Shown here: in pieces, positions 1-8,312 of the stretch | Position numbering within the stretch: position 1 is the first letter of the stretch | How the letters are laid out: each line of letters starts with the position of its first letter | Assembly: GCA_963205115.1 (NCBI GenBank) | Contig: CAUJHV010000064.1 | Location: 62,001-126,000 of the forward strand | Direction: 5' to 3' | Origin: Pseudomonadota bacterium | GTDB taxonomy: Bacteria > Pseudomonadota > Gammaproteobacteria > Burkholderiales > Burkholderiaceae_C | Length of the DNA: 64,000 bases | Position numbers and translations under genes: made by a program | The notes under the pieces: generated by a model | What the model was told of the DNA's origin: nothing | The model's input: the letters and a program-made list of their open reading frames with translations, nothing else | Databases searched by the model: none

Positions 1-158
1 GCGACGCCGAAGGCCTCGAGGTGGCAGACCACCGGGGAGCGCAGCCGGGCGGCGCGACGTGCGCGGCCCGTGTTTGCCGTGCGCCTGGGCAGCCCTCGAT
101 CGCCGGCTTCGTGCCGGTGGCTTTCGAAGGCCCTTCACCGCTGAAGAGGACTGCCACC

Positions 159-1409
159 ATGTTCGACCGTTCCCGCTCCACCATCGCCCAGGTCGATCCC
201 GAGATCTGGGCCGCGATCGAGGCCGAAAACCGCCGCCAGGAAGAGCACATCGAGCTCATCGCGTCGGAAAACTACACCTCGCCGGCCGTCATGGCCGCGC
301 AGGGTTCGCAGCTCACCAACAAGTACGCCGAGGGCTATCCCGGCAAGCGCTACTACGGCGGCTGCGAAAACGTCGACGTGGTCGAACAACTCGCCATCGA
401 CCGCCTGAAGCGGCTGTTCGGCGCAGGCTTCGCCAACGTGCAGGCCAACTCCGGCTCGCAGGCCAACCAGGCGGTCTTCTTCGGGCTGATCAACCCCGGC
501 GACACCGTCATGGGCATGAGCCTGGCCGAAGGCGGCCACCTCACGCACGGCATGGCGTTGAACATGAGCGGCAAGTGGTTCAAGGTCGTCAGCTACGGCC
601 TGGACGCCCAGGAAGCCATCGACTACGACGCCATGGAGCGCCTGGCCCACGAGCACAAGCCCAAGCTGATCATCGCGGGTGCCTCGGCCTATTCGCTGCG
701 CATCGACTTCGAGCGCTTTGCCAAGGTCGCCAAGGCTGTCGGTGCCTACCTGATGGTGGACATGGCGCACTACGCCGGGCTGATCGCCGCGGGCGTCTAC
801 CCGAACCCCGTGCCGCACGCCGACGTCGTCACCAGCACCACGCACAAGAGCCTGCGCGGCCCGCGCGGCGGCATCGTGCTGACGAACAACGAAGACATCG
901 CCAAGAAGATCAACAGCGCCATCTTCCCGGGCCTGCAAGGCGGCCCGCTGATGCACGTGATCGCCGGCAAGGCCGTGGCCTTCCAGGAGGCGCTGACGCC
1001 CGAGTTCAAGGTCTACCAGCAACAGGTGGCAGCCAACGCCAAGGTGCTGGCCGAGACCCTGATCGAACGCGGCCTGCGCATCGTCTCCGGCCGCACCGAA
1101 AGCCACGTGATGCTGGTCGACCTGCGCCCCAAGGGCCTGACGGGCAAGGAAGCCGAGGCCATCCTGGGCCGCGCGCACATGACCTGCAACAAGAACGGCA
1201 TCCCGAACGATCCGCAGAAGCCGATGGTCACGAGCGGCATCCGCCTGGGCACCCCGGCGATGACCACACGCGGCTTCCAGGAAGCGCAGGCGCGCATGAC
1301 GGCGCACCTGATCGCCGACGTGCTGGACAAGCCGCAGGACGAGGCCCATATCGCCGCCGTGCGCGCGAAGGTGACGGCGCTGACGCGCGACTTCCCCGTG
1401 TACCGCTGA
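159..1409 (+). CDS. glyA: Serine hydroxymethyltransferase
   Basis: PLP enzyme that interconverts serine and glycine while charging tetrahydrofolate with a one-carbon unit, in the cytoplasm. The start MFDRSRSTIAQ matches the family's N-terminus; the open frame extends upstream to base 21, but that part is not SHMT-like. At 416 aa it has the usual length. Visible signatures are LIASENYTS near the N-terminus, the substrate-site stretch VDMAHYAGL, and the PLP-lysine motif STTHKSLRGPRGG, whose K forms the Schiff base. nrdR begins on the very next base after the stop codon, so the two are probably co-transcribed. The 158 bases before it hold no recognisable gene. Confidence 0.97.
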   Translation: MFDRSRSTIAQVDPEIWAAIEAENRRQEEHIELIASENYTSPAVMAAQGSQLTNKYAEGYPGKRYYGGCENVDVVEQLAIDRLKRLFGAGFANVQANSGSQANQAVFFGLINPGDTVMGMSLAEGGHLTHGMALNMSGKWFKVVSYGLDAQEAIDYDAMERLAHEHKPKLIIAGASAYSLRIDFERFAKVAKAVGAYLMVDMAHYAGLIAAGVYPNPVPHADVVTSTTHKSLRGPRGGIVLTNNEDIAKKINSAIFPGLQGGPLMHVIAGKAVAFQEALTPEFKVYQQQVAANAKVLAETLIERGLRIVSGRTESHVMLVDLRPKGLTGKEAEAILGRAHMTCNKNGIPNDPQKPMVTSGIRLGTPAMTTRGFQEAQARMTAHLIADVLDKPQDEAHIAAVRAKVTALTRDFPVYR

Positions 1410-1850
1410 ATGCGCTGCCCCTACTGCGGTCACGACGAGACGCAGGTCTCCGAGACCCGCGACTCGGACGAGGGCTTCGTCCGGCGGCGCCGGCGCTGTC
1501 TGAAGTGTGACCGCCGCTTCACCACCTACGAGCGGCCCGAAGTGGCCATGCCGGCGGTTGTCAAGCGCGACGGCGGCCGGGCCGAGTTCGACCCGGCCAA
1601 GCTGCGGGCCTCGATGATGCTGGCGCTGCGCAAGCGGCCCGTCGGCACGGAACAGGTCGATGCCGCCATCGACCGCATCCAGGAAAAGCTGCTCGCCGAC
1701 GGTCTGCGCGAGGTGCCCAGCGCGCGCCTGGGCGACCTGACCATGCGCGAACTCAAGCGCATGGACAAGGTCGCCTACGTCCGCTTTGCCAGCGTGTACC
1801 GCAGCTTCGAAGACGTCGACGAGTTCCGCCAGCTCATCAAGGACATCTGA
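1410..1850 (+). CDS. nrdR: Transcriptional repressor NrdR
   Basis: Zinc-ribbon and ATP-cone repressor of ribonucleotide reductase genes. The N-terminus MRCPYCGHDETQV supplies the first CxxC of the zinc ribbon and RCLKCDRRFTTYE the second. The ATP-cone follows from about residue 49 (VVKRDGGRAEFDPAKL) to about 140. The 146 aa length is typical. The ATG directly abuts the glyA stop (TGAATG), an arrangement often seen in Burkholderiales. No NrdR box was sought outside this gene, because no nrd operon lies in the window. Confidence 0.97.
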   Translation: MRCPYCGHDETQVSETRDSDEGFVRRRRRCLKCDRRFTTYERPEVAMPAVVKRDGGRAEFDPAKLRASMMLALRKRPVGTEQVDAAIDRIQEKLLADGLREVPSARLGDLTMRELKRMDKVAYVRFASVYRSFEDVDEFRQLIKDI

Positions 1851-1932
1851 GGACCCCCAAGGTCCGGGCTGTGCCCGTCCCGGCCCCCCAACGGGCGCGC
1901 AAGGAAACCTGGGGCGGCCCGGCGTTTCCTTG
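1851..1932. terminator. Two hairpins after nrdR, terminator-like
   Basis: GGACC (1851-1855) and GGTCC (1861-1865) form a short stem right after the nrdR stop. A second perfect 9-bp stem follows, CAAGGAAAC (1900-1908) with GTTTCCTTG (1924-1932), around a GC-rich 15-base loop. Neither is followed by a T-run, so this is a possible Rho-dependent or processing structure rather than a classic intrinsic terminator. The rest of 1933-2120 is C-rich with no gene seen. Confidence 0.35.
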
Positions 1933-2120
1933 AGCGCCGCCTGGGACGGGCTGCGCCCAACCCGCCCCCCGCGCCCCCCCCCTGCGGGTGCCCCATCCCC
2001 TCCCCCGCCCCGGCGGGCGCCCCCGACGGAAGCCCGCCGCGAGGCGATGCGTGCGCGCAGGTGGATTTCTAGAGTGACGTCATCGGCCCTCGCGGCCTTG
2101 GCCCACTCAGGAAATCCATC

Positions 2121-2681
2121 ATGTCCACGCCCTCCCTGCGCCGCACGAACACCCCCATCGCACGCGGCCTGTCGCTGATCGAATCGCTGCTGAGCACCAC
2201 CGTGATCGCCACCGCGGCCGCCAGCGCCGGCCCGGGCCTGAGCCAGTGGCGCGTGCAGCAGGCGGTGGTGCATGCCGCGGCCGCCTTCGAGACCGATATC
2301 CATCTGGCCCGCAGCCAGGCCCTCTCACGCAACGAGGTGCTTCGCCTGAACTTCGAAGACACCGAGAACGGCGCCCGCTGCTACGTGCTGCACAACGGCC
2401 CGCGCGGGGCCTGCAGTTGCGAGCCGGTCTCCGGTGAGGCCCGCTGCGAGGGAGACGCGCAGGCCTGGCGCACGGTCGTGCTGCCGGCCGACCGCCCGGT
2501 ACGTCTGGAGAGCAATGCGCGCAGCCTGAGCTTCGAGCCCGCCAGCGGCACGGTCTCGCCAGCCGCGACGGTGCGCTTCACGGCCGCCGGTGCCACATCC
2601 GTGCACCAGGTGGTCGGCATCCTGGGTCGGGTGCGCAGTTGCACCGCGGGCGGACGGCTGACGGGCTACAAGTCCTGCTGA
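2121..2681 (+). CDS. FimT/GspH-like minor pseudopilin (first copy)
   Basis: Type IV pilus minor pilin of the GspH/FimT kind, 186 aa. After a short basic leader comes a type III signal, GLSLIESLLSTTV, with the G for PilD cleavage and E at mature position 5. The hydrophobic helix is unusually rich in Ala, Thr and Gly and contains a proline. The region FETDIHLARSQALSRNEVLRL is the usual GspH start of the globular domain (A-A-F...D...ARSQA). Cysteines CYVL, CSCE and the terminal C may form disulfides. It heads a six-gene minor-pilin cluster but is separated from the next gene by about 105 bases. The product is expected in the inner membrane as part of the pilus-tip priming complex. Confidence 0.8.
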   Translation: MSTPSLRRTNTPIARGLSLIESLLSTTVIATAAASAGPGLSQWRVQQAVVHAAAAFETDIHLARSQALSRNEVLRLNFEDTENGARCYVLHNGPRGACSCEPVSGEARCEGDAQAWRTVVLPADRPVRLESNARSLSFEPASGTVSPAATVRFTAAGATSVHQVVGILGRVRSCTAGGRLTGYKSC

Positions 2682-2774
2682 AGCGTGACCGGCCAAACCC
2701 GCATCGCAGCGACGAACGGCGTTCGAACGCCGACGAGCGGCGGCGTGCGGGACGGCAGGCCTCGTGACACTCGT

Positions 2775-2780
2775 GATAAT
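2775..2780 (+). promoter_or_regulatory. Possible -10 element just upstream of the PilE-like ATG
   Basis: GATAAT ends six bases before the ATG at 2787 (spacer TTGCAC). If it is a -10 box, transcription would begin at or within a base or two of the start codon, giving a leaderless mRNA. No good -35 match is seen 16-18 bases upstream, so this is tentative. Confidence 0.3.
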
Positions 2781-2786
2781 TTGCAC

Positions 2787-3257
2787 ATGCATCCGCGCGT
2801 CCGCTCGACTCCCGGCCAGCCCGCTGCGCGTGGCTTCACGCTCATCGAGCTGATGATCGCCGTCGTGGTGGCGGGTGTGCTGGCCAGCCTGGCGATGCCG
2901 GCGTTTTTCGACGTCCTGCGCAAGAGCCGCCGCAGCGAAGGCGTGGCGGCACTCACCGCCGTGCAACAGGCCCAGGAACGCTGGCGCGCCAACAATGCCA
3001 GCTACGCCACTGGCCTGGCGCCGCTGGGCATCCTCGGCACGACATCGGGTGGCCGCTACACGCTGGCGGTCGTCGGTGCCGACGCCACGTCCTACACGCT
3101 CAGCGCCACCGCTGCCGGCACGCAGGCCGCCGACACGCGCTGCGCCACACTGCTGATCCGCGCCACGGCCGGCGCCGTGCTGTACGGGTCGGCCTGCTCG
3201 ACCTGCACCGCGCCCGAGCCCCTGGCCGATCCGGGCCGCTGCTGGAGCCGCGATTGA
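2787..3257 (+). CDS. PilE-like type IV pilin / minor pilin
   Basis: Small pilin, 156 aa. The prepilin motif ARGFTLIELMIAVVV has the canonical G|F cleavage site and Glu5, followed by the long hydrophobic helix with the conserved pattern ...LASLAMPAF. The middle (VQQAQERWRANNASYA) is typical of PilE-like minor pilins of betaproteobacteria. The C-terminal half carries cysteine pairs (CATLL, CSTCTAPE, CW) that probably close the D-region loop. I chose the ATG at 2787 because it sits 25 residues before the signal helix; the frame stays open to 2685 but reads as non-pilin. The gene ends inside the start codon of the next one, so the two are translationally coupled. Confidence 0.85.
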   Translation: MHPRVRSTPGQPAARGFTLIELMIAVVVAGVLASLAMPAFFDVLRKSRRSEGVAALTAVQQAQERWRANNASYATGLAPLGILGTTSGGRYTLAVVGADATSYTLSATAAGTQAADTRCATLLIRATAGAVLYGSACSTCTAPEPLADPGRCWSRD

Positions 3258-3814
3258 GACCGGCGCGCACGTCCCGCCTGGCCCGCGGCGTCACGCTCGT
3301 CGAAATGATGGTCGTGCTGGCGCTGGCGGCCATCGTGGTGGCGCTGGCCGCGCCGTCGATCCGCGAGCTGCTGGCCATGCAGCGCCTGCAGAGCATCCAC
3401 GCCGGCCTGGTGACCGATCTGCAATTCGCACGCAGCGAGGCCGTCAGCCGCCGTCGATCGCTGATCTTCGAAGTCAGCGGCGACGCCGCGAACTCCTGCT
3501 ACATCGTCTATGCCGATGCCTTCGGCGGCGGCAATTGCGACTGCAAGCGCGATCCGGGTTCGGCCTGCACCGGTGGCTTCCAGGAAATCCGCTCGGTGCG
3601 CTTCCCGCGCGCCAGCCACGTCTCGCTGGCGGCATCGAGTTCGCAGTCCAACGTGGCCATCTTCGAACGCGACACGGGCTACAGCAGCCCGGGCGACCTG
3701 CGCATCGACGTGACCAGCAATGTGCGTGGCGCGCTGCGCGTGACCATCAACGCCACCGGGCGCATTTCCTCGTGCACGCCCGATGGCTCGGTGAAGCAGG
3801 TGGCGCGATGCTGA
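3254..3814 (+). CDS. fimT: GspH/FimT-family minor pilin (second copy)
   Basis: Minor pilin of 186 aa with a strong type III signal, ARGVTLVEMMVVLALAA, then the GspH-domain hallmark LVTDLQFARSEAVSRRRSL. The C-terminus ends in the common GRISSCTPDGSVK...C pattern, suggesting a final disulfide. The start is TTG at 3254, overlapping the stop of the previous gene (TTGA); no better start exists closer to the signal helix. Its own stop overlaps the pilW ATG by seven bases. Two FimT-type proteins in one cluster is common in Burkholderiales, where they correspond loosely to FimT and FimU. Confidence 0.85.
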   Translation: MRPARTSRLARGVTLVEMMVVLALAAIVVALAAPSIRELLAMQRLQSIHAGLVTDLQFARSEAVSRRRSLIFEVSGDAANSCYIVYADAFGGGNCDCKRDPGSACTGGFQEIRSVRFPRASHVSLAASSSQSNVAIFERDTGYSSPGDLRIDVTSNVRGALRVTINATGRISSCTPDGSVKQVARC

Positions 3815-4497
3815 GACAGCGCCTGGCGCGCCAGCGCGGCCTGTCGATCGTCGAGCTGATGGTCGGCGTGGCCGTGGGCCTGATCGTCGTGGCCGCCGCG
3901 ACGCTGCTGGTGGCCGGCCAGCTGGCCGACAACCGCCGCCTGCTGCTCGAGACACAGGTCCAGCAGGACCTGCGCGCCGCCACCGACCTGGTCACGCGTG
4001 AACTGCGGCGTGCCGGCTACTGGAAGGACGTCGCACGATCGACGGCCTCGGGCAGCCTGTTCGCGCCACGCCTGTCGAACCCCTACGCAGCTGTCACGCC
4101 CGGCGACGACGCCGCCGTCGCCAGCGAGCTGGACTTCGCCTACGCCGACAGCGCCCGCGCGGAGAACAACGCCATCGACGCCGACGAACGCCTGGGCTTC
4201 AAGCTGCAGGACGGCACGCTGATGTCGCTGCTGGGCGCCGACAACTGGCAGCCGCTGACCGACCCCGGCGTGTTGCGCATCACCGCCTTCGAGGTCCGCG
4301 CGCGTGTGCAGCCCGTGACGCTGGAATGCCACCTGGCCTGCAGCGCCGGCGGCACGCCCTGCCCGCCGGTGCAGCAGATCCGCAGCTACACGGTCGACAT
4401 CAGCGGCGAGGCGGTCCACGACCCGAAGGTCAAGCGCTCGATCCGCAGCGCCGTGCGCGTGCGCAACGACGCCATCGTGGGCGAGTGCCGGGACTGA
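3808..4497 (+). CDS. pilW: Type IV pilus assembly protein PilW
   Basis: Minor pilin of 229 aa. The prepilin signal RQRGLSIVELMVGVAVGL is followed by the PilW-typical TLLVAGQLADNRRLLLETQ and QQDLRAATDLVTRELRRAGY stretches. The ATG overlaps the stop of the upstream fimT-like gene (ATGCTGA). PilW belongs to the PilVWX-FimU core that primes assembly at the pilus tip; it acts in the inner membrane and at the growing pilus. Confidence 0.9.
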   Translation: MLRQRLARQRGLSIVELMVGVAVGLIVVAAATLLVAGQLADNRRLLLETQVQQDLRAATDLVTRELRRAGYWKDVARSTASGSLFAPRLSNPYAAVTPGDDAAVASELDFAYADSARAENNAIDADERLGFKLQDGTLMSLLGADNWQPLTDPGVLRITAFEVRARVQPVTLECHLACSAGGTPCPPVQQIRSYTVDISGEAVHDPKVKRSIRSAVRVRNDAIVGECRD

Positions 4498-4502
4498 CGC
4501 AC

Positions 4503-5804
4503 ATGCACGCACCCTCACGCCGACCACGCGCCACGCTGCCGCAGCTGCCGGGCCGCTCGCAGCGCGGTGTGGCCACGCTGCTGGTCGTCATGGCGCTGTT
4601 TTTCCTGGTCTCCATGGTGGCGGCCTACACGAGCCGCAACCTGGTCTTCGAACAGCGCACCTCGGCCAACCAGTACCGCGCGACGCAAGCCTTCGAAGTC
4701 GCCGACGGCGGCCTGGAGTGGGCACTGGCGCAACTGAACGGCGGACGCGTCGATGCGGCCTGCGCGCTGTCGACCGATGGCACGCAGCAGAGTTTCCGCA
4801 ACCGCTACCTCACGGTCGACATCGACACCGGCACGGTGGCCCCGGTGCGCTGGGTCTCGCCGGCGGCAGGCGCCGTGGCGTTGAGCCCGAGCTGCCGCCG
4901 CAACGCGGCCGGCTGGGCCTGCAACTGCCCCCTCGACAACGAGCCGGCGCTGCCCGACGCCGATGCGGTGGGCATCTCGCCGGTCTTCCGTCTGCAGATC
5001 CAGGGCACGACGACGCCGGGCATCTTCCGCATCGAATCCACCGCCTGCACGGCCAACGACGACGCCTGCCTGCGTGCCGCCCGCGGCGTGGGATCCGAGG
5101 CCGCCGCGCGGGTCAACACGACGGTGGTGCTGACGCCGGCACTGGCCGCGCCGCCGGCCGCCGCCATCACCGCGCGCGGCGATTTCGCCGTGGGCTCGCC
5201 GCTGCGTGTGGTGAACCAGGACGCGGCCAGCAACGGCCTGACCATCCGCGCCGGTGGGGCCGTCATCACCAGTCCGGCCGATCTGCTGGTCAGCGCGCCC
5301 GGCGCGCCCGGCGGCCAATCGGTGCTGGAGCACGACCTGTCGCTGAAGGCCATGGGGCCGGAGCGCTTCTTCTCGACGGTCTTCGGCATCGGGCGCGACG
5401 CCTACCGGCAGCAGCCCTCGGTCGTCACGCTGACCTGCGGCGGCGGCTGCGGCGACCGCCTGCGCGACACCGTCGCGGCAAACCCCGGCCGGCCCGTGTG
5501 GGTCACGGACGCGCTGGTCGTGGACAGCGACGTGCAGATCGGCAGCCCGGAGCAGCCAGCGCTGCTGGTCACGGTGGGTGGGCTGCAGCTGGCCGCCGGC
5601 GCACATGTGGTCGGCGTGGTCTACGTGCAGGCCGCCGACTGGGCGGCCAGCGCGGGCGGCACGATCGACGGCGCTCTGCTGGCCGAAGGCGATGTCAGTG
5701 GCGCCGGCGCGCCCGAGGTGCACTACGACCCCGCCACGCTCAAGCGCGTGCGCGCGACCATGGGCACCGTGGTGCGCGTGCCGGGCGGCTGGAGGGACTT
5801 CTGA
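4503..5804 (+). CDS. pilX: PilX-family minor pilin with long C-terminal region
   Basis: The N-terminus carries the PilX-N signature SQRGVATLLVVMALFFLVS, a hydrophobic helix without the usual Glu5, followed by RNLVFEQRTSANQYRATQAFEVADGGLEWALAQL, which is typical of PilX. At 433 aa it is about twice the length of Pseudomonas PilX. The additional 200-plus residues are Ala/Gly/Val-rich, beta-looking, with several CxxxxG and CGGGCGD segments of unknown function. Its stop and the pilV start overlap (TGATG). No PilY1 adhesin gene lies beside it, although PilX and PilY1 are commonly neighbours. Confidence 0.82.
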   Translation: MHAPSRRPRATLPQLPGRSQRGVATLLVVMALFFLVSMVAAYTSRNLVFEQRTSANQYRATQAFEVADGGLEWALAQLNGGRVDAACALSTDGTQQSFRNRYLTVDIDTGTVAPVRWVSPAAGAVALSPSCRRNAAGWACNCPLDNEPALPDADAVGISPVFRLQIQGTTTPGIFRIESTACTANDDACLRAARGVGSEAAARVNTTVVLTPALAAPPAAAITARGDFAVGSPLRVVNQDAASNGLTIRAGGAVITSPADLLVSAPGAPGGQSVLEHDLSLKAMGPERFFSTVFGIGRDAYRQQPSVVTLTCGGGCGDRLRDTVAANPGRPVWVTDALVVDSDVQIGSPEQPALLVTVGGLQLAAGAHVVGVVYVQAADWAASAGGTIDGALLAEGDVSGAGAPEVHYDPATLKRVRATMGTVVRVPGGWRDF

Positions 5805-7096
5805 TGCGCCACGTGCCGCCGCGCCGCCACGCCGCCGGCGTATCGCTCATCGAAGCCCTGGTCGCATTGGCGGTGCTGGGCTTCGGCATGCTCGCAGTCG
5901 CCGGCGTGCAGGGCACGCTGCGGCTGAATTCCGACATCTCCAAGCAGCGCGGCGAAGCCGTGCGCATCGGTCAGGAAGCCATCGAGACCTGGCGGTCGTT
6001 CGCGCAGCTGCCGGTCGATCCGGACGGCAAGCTGCGCGCCTACGACGACATCGCCTCGGCCCCCGCGTCCGACGTGGCCGGCTACACGACCAACACCACC
6101 TACCGCATCGAGCGGCAAGTGACGGATGCGGCCGGATCGCCCCACAAGTCGATGCGCGTCATCGTGCGCTGGACCGACCGCAACGGCGCGCCGCAGAGCA
6201 TCACGCTGGACACCCTGGCCGCGCGGACCGACCCGGCCCTGACCGCCGTGGCGCTGACAGGCTCCAACAGCCCGGTGGCCGCACCTTCGCTGGGCCGGCA
6301 TGCCGCCATCCCGCGCGAGGCCAAGGACATGGGCGGCGGCCTGAGCGCCTTCAAGCCGCCCGTGCCCGGCAGCGGCGACGGCACCGCCGGCACCGTGGTG
6401 TGGGTCTTCAACAACCTCACGGGCATGATCCAGGGCATCTGCAACGTGCCGTCGGGTCTGGCGACCGCGTCGCTGACGGCCGCCAACATCGCCGGCTGCA
6501 AGGACAACGGCTCGGCCCATCCGCTCAGCGGCTACGTCCGCTTCGCCACCGAGAACACGCAGCCCACGGCCGCCGTGGCCGAGGCACCCGGCAGCACCGC
6601 ACGCAACCTGGACATCGAACTCACGCTGACCGACGGCCGCACGGCCACGTGCTTCGACGACGCCCCGACCACGGCCACAGCGGCCGCCACGACCACCCAC
6701 GTGCGCTATTTCTGCGCCATTCCGGCCAACGACACCAAGACCTGGGACGGCTACTCGACGATCGTCCCGCAGCCCTTCACCGAGCCCGTGGATTCGGCCT
6801 GGGCGATCCCGGCCAAGTCGCTGCCGGCACAGACGCCCGTCACGCACCAGCTGTGCCGCTACACGCCAGCCGCCAGCGACGCCCAGGCCGTGGCCAATGC
6901 CGACCATCCCTACATCTACCGCACGGTGTACGCCGACCCGCCGCGCAACCGCCAGCCGCTGGCCATGCCGCCCCTGACCAATCAGAATTTCCTGGTCATA
7001 CTGGCAGGCTTCAACTGCCCCACCGACGTGCCGGCGGATCCGGGCAAGGGCGACTTCGTCAACAGCAACACGCTGGTGCACCAACCGCTGCCTTGA
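5804..7096 (+). CDS. pilV: Type IV pilus modification/minor pilin PilV
   Basis: Begins with a prepilin signal AAGVSLIEALVALAVLGFGMLAVAG, the PilV hallmark (SLIEVLVALxVLxxGxLG), then LNSDISKQRGEAVRIGQEAIE. At 430 aa it is long for PilV; the extra C-terminal half is cysteine-poor and Thr/Ala-rich, a plausible surface-exposed tip domain. The ATG overlaps the pilX stop. It is the last gene of the minor-pilin operon; ribD follows after 48 bases containing a GGAGAG ribosome site. Confidence 0.85.
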   Translation: MRHVPPRRHAAGVSLIEALVALAVLGFGMLAVAGVQGTLRLNSDISKQRGEAVRIGQEAIETWRSFAQLPVDPDGKLRAYDDIASAPASDVAGYTTNTTYRIERQVTDAAGSPHKSMRVIVRWTDRNGAPQSITLDTLAARTDPALTAVALTGSNSPVAAPSLGRHAAIPREAKDMGGGLSAFKPPVPGSGDGTAGTVVWVFNNLTGMIQGICNVPSGLATASLTAANIAGCKDNGSAHPLSGYVRFATENTQPTAAVAEAPGSTARNLDIELTLTDGRTATCFDDAPTTATAAATTTHVRYFCAIPANDTKTWDGYSTIVPQPFTEPVDSAWAIPAKSLPAQTPVTHQLCRYTPAASDAQAVANADHPYIYRTVYADPPRNRQPLAMPPLTNQNFLVILAGFNCPTDVPADPGKGDFVNSNTLVHQPLP

Positions 7097-7144
7097 CCAG
7101 GCGCCCCTGCGCCGTCCCGGCGCACGGCCTCACCGGAGAGCCCC

Positions 7145-8260
7145 ATGCATGCGCTCGACACCCCACGCCTGCGCGAAGCCCTGGCGCTGGCGAACCAATC
7201 CATCGGCCTGAGCGACCCCAATCCGCGCGTGGGCTGTGTCATCGGACGCGAAGACGGCACGGTCCTGGCTCGCGGCTTCACGCAGGCCGCCGGCCAGGCC
7301 CATGCCGAAGCGGCCGCGCTGCAGGCCGCGCGTGACGCCGGCGCGGACCTGCGCGGCGCCACCGTCTGGGTCACGCTGGAACCCTGCGCGCACTTCGGCC
7401 GCACGCCGCCGTGCAGCCAGGCGCTGATCGCCGCCGGCGTGGGCCGTGTCGTGATCGGCATCGGCGATCCGCACCCGCGCGTGGCCGGCCGCGGCGCGCA
7501 GGATCTGCGCGACGCGGGCATCCGCGTGGACTGGGCCGACGACGCCCTGGCGCAGGCCTGCCGCGAGCTCAACATCGGCTTTCACCACCGCATGGAGACG
7601 GGCCGGCCCTGGGTGCGCATGAAGATCGCGGCCTCGCTGGATGGCCGCACGGCGCTGCCCGACGGCACGAGCCAATGGATCACCGGCGAAGCCGCGCGCA
7701 CCGACGGCCACGCCTGGCGCCGGCGCGCGGGCGCCGTGCTCAGCGGCATCGGCACCGTGCTGGAGGACGACCCGCGCCTGGACGTGCGCCTGGTCCCCAC
7801 GGCGCGCCAGCCGCTGCGCGTGGTGGTCGATTCGCACCTGATGACACCCGTGCACGCCCGCGTGCTGCCGCCGCCGGGAGCGGTGTTGATCGCCACGGCG
7901 GCCGAAGAACCCGTGCGCGAGCAGGCCCTGCGCGCCGCCGGCGCGGAGATCGTGCACCTGGGCGCCGCCCACGGCAAGGTCGATCTGCCGGCACTGGTGG
8001 CCGAACTCGCGCGGCGCGACATCAACGAGCTGCATGTCGAGGCCGGGCACAAGCTCAATGCCTCGATGCTGCGCGAAGGGCTGGTCGACGAACTGCTGGT
8101 CTATCTGGCGCCCACGCTGCTGGGCGACGGGCGCGAGATGGCCGCGCTGGGCACGCTGTCGGCGCTGGCCGACGCGCGCCGCTGGACCTTCACCGATCTC
8201 ACGCGCATCGGCGACGACGTGCGCCTGATGGCCCGCGCCCCAGCCCTACGCCCGACCTGA
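7145..8260 (+). CDS. ribD: Bifunctional riboflavin deaminase/reductase RibD
   Basis: Carries out steps 2 and 3 of riboflavin synthesis: deamination of the diamino-pyrimidinone, then NADPH reduction of the ribosyl group. The N-terminal deaminase domain (about 1-145) shows the zinc site HAE (residues 53-55) and PCAHFGRTPPC (80-90). The reductase domain starts near residue 150 (MKIAASLDGRTALPDG, SQWITG) and runs to the end. At 371 aa it has normal length. GGAGAG lies shortly before the ATG. In many relatives riboflavin synthase follows; here the next gene is ribB. Confidence 0.96.
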   Translation: MHALDTPRLREALALANQSIGLSDPNPRVGCVIGREDGTVLARGFTQAAGQAHAEAAALQAARDAGADLRGATVWVTLEPCAHFGRTPPCSQALIAAGVGRVVIGIGDPHPRVAGRGAQDLRDAGIRVDWADDALAQACRELNIGFHHRMETGRPWVRMKIAASLDGRTALPDGTSQWITGEAARTDGHAWRRRAGAVLSGIGTVLEDDPRLDVRLVPTARQPLRVVVDSHLMTPVHARVLPPPGAVLIATAAEEPVREQALRAAGAEIVHLGAAHGKVDLPALVAELARRDINELHVEAGHKLNASMLREGLVDELLVYLAPTLLGDGREMAALGTLSALADARRWTFTDLTRIGDDVRLMARAPALRPT

Positions 8261-8299
8261 CGCCTGCGCGACAGCCCGACCCGCACCGGGTGCGCCTCC

Positions 8300-8305
8300 T
8301 ACAAT
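8300..8305 (+). promoter_or_regulatory. Probable -10 box of the ribB transcript
   Basis: TACAAT, a five-of-six match to the sigma70 -10 box, ends seven bases before the ATG at 8313, so any transcript from it would have almost no leader. The -35 region is weak (CCGACC about 18 bases upstream). There is no room for an FMN riboswitch in the 52-base gap. Confidence 0.45.
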
Positions 8306-8312
8306 TCGCCCC

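Noticed and set aside
135..2303. Long minus-strand frame opposite glyA-nrdR
   Set aside because: Antisense shadow of two well-conserved genes; no family features.
7097..7144. FMN riboswitch upstream of ribD or ribB
   Set aside because: The gaps are only 48 and 52 bases, too short for an FMN riboswitch, and conserved RFN sequence is not seen.
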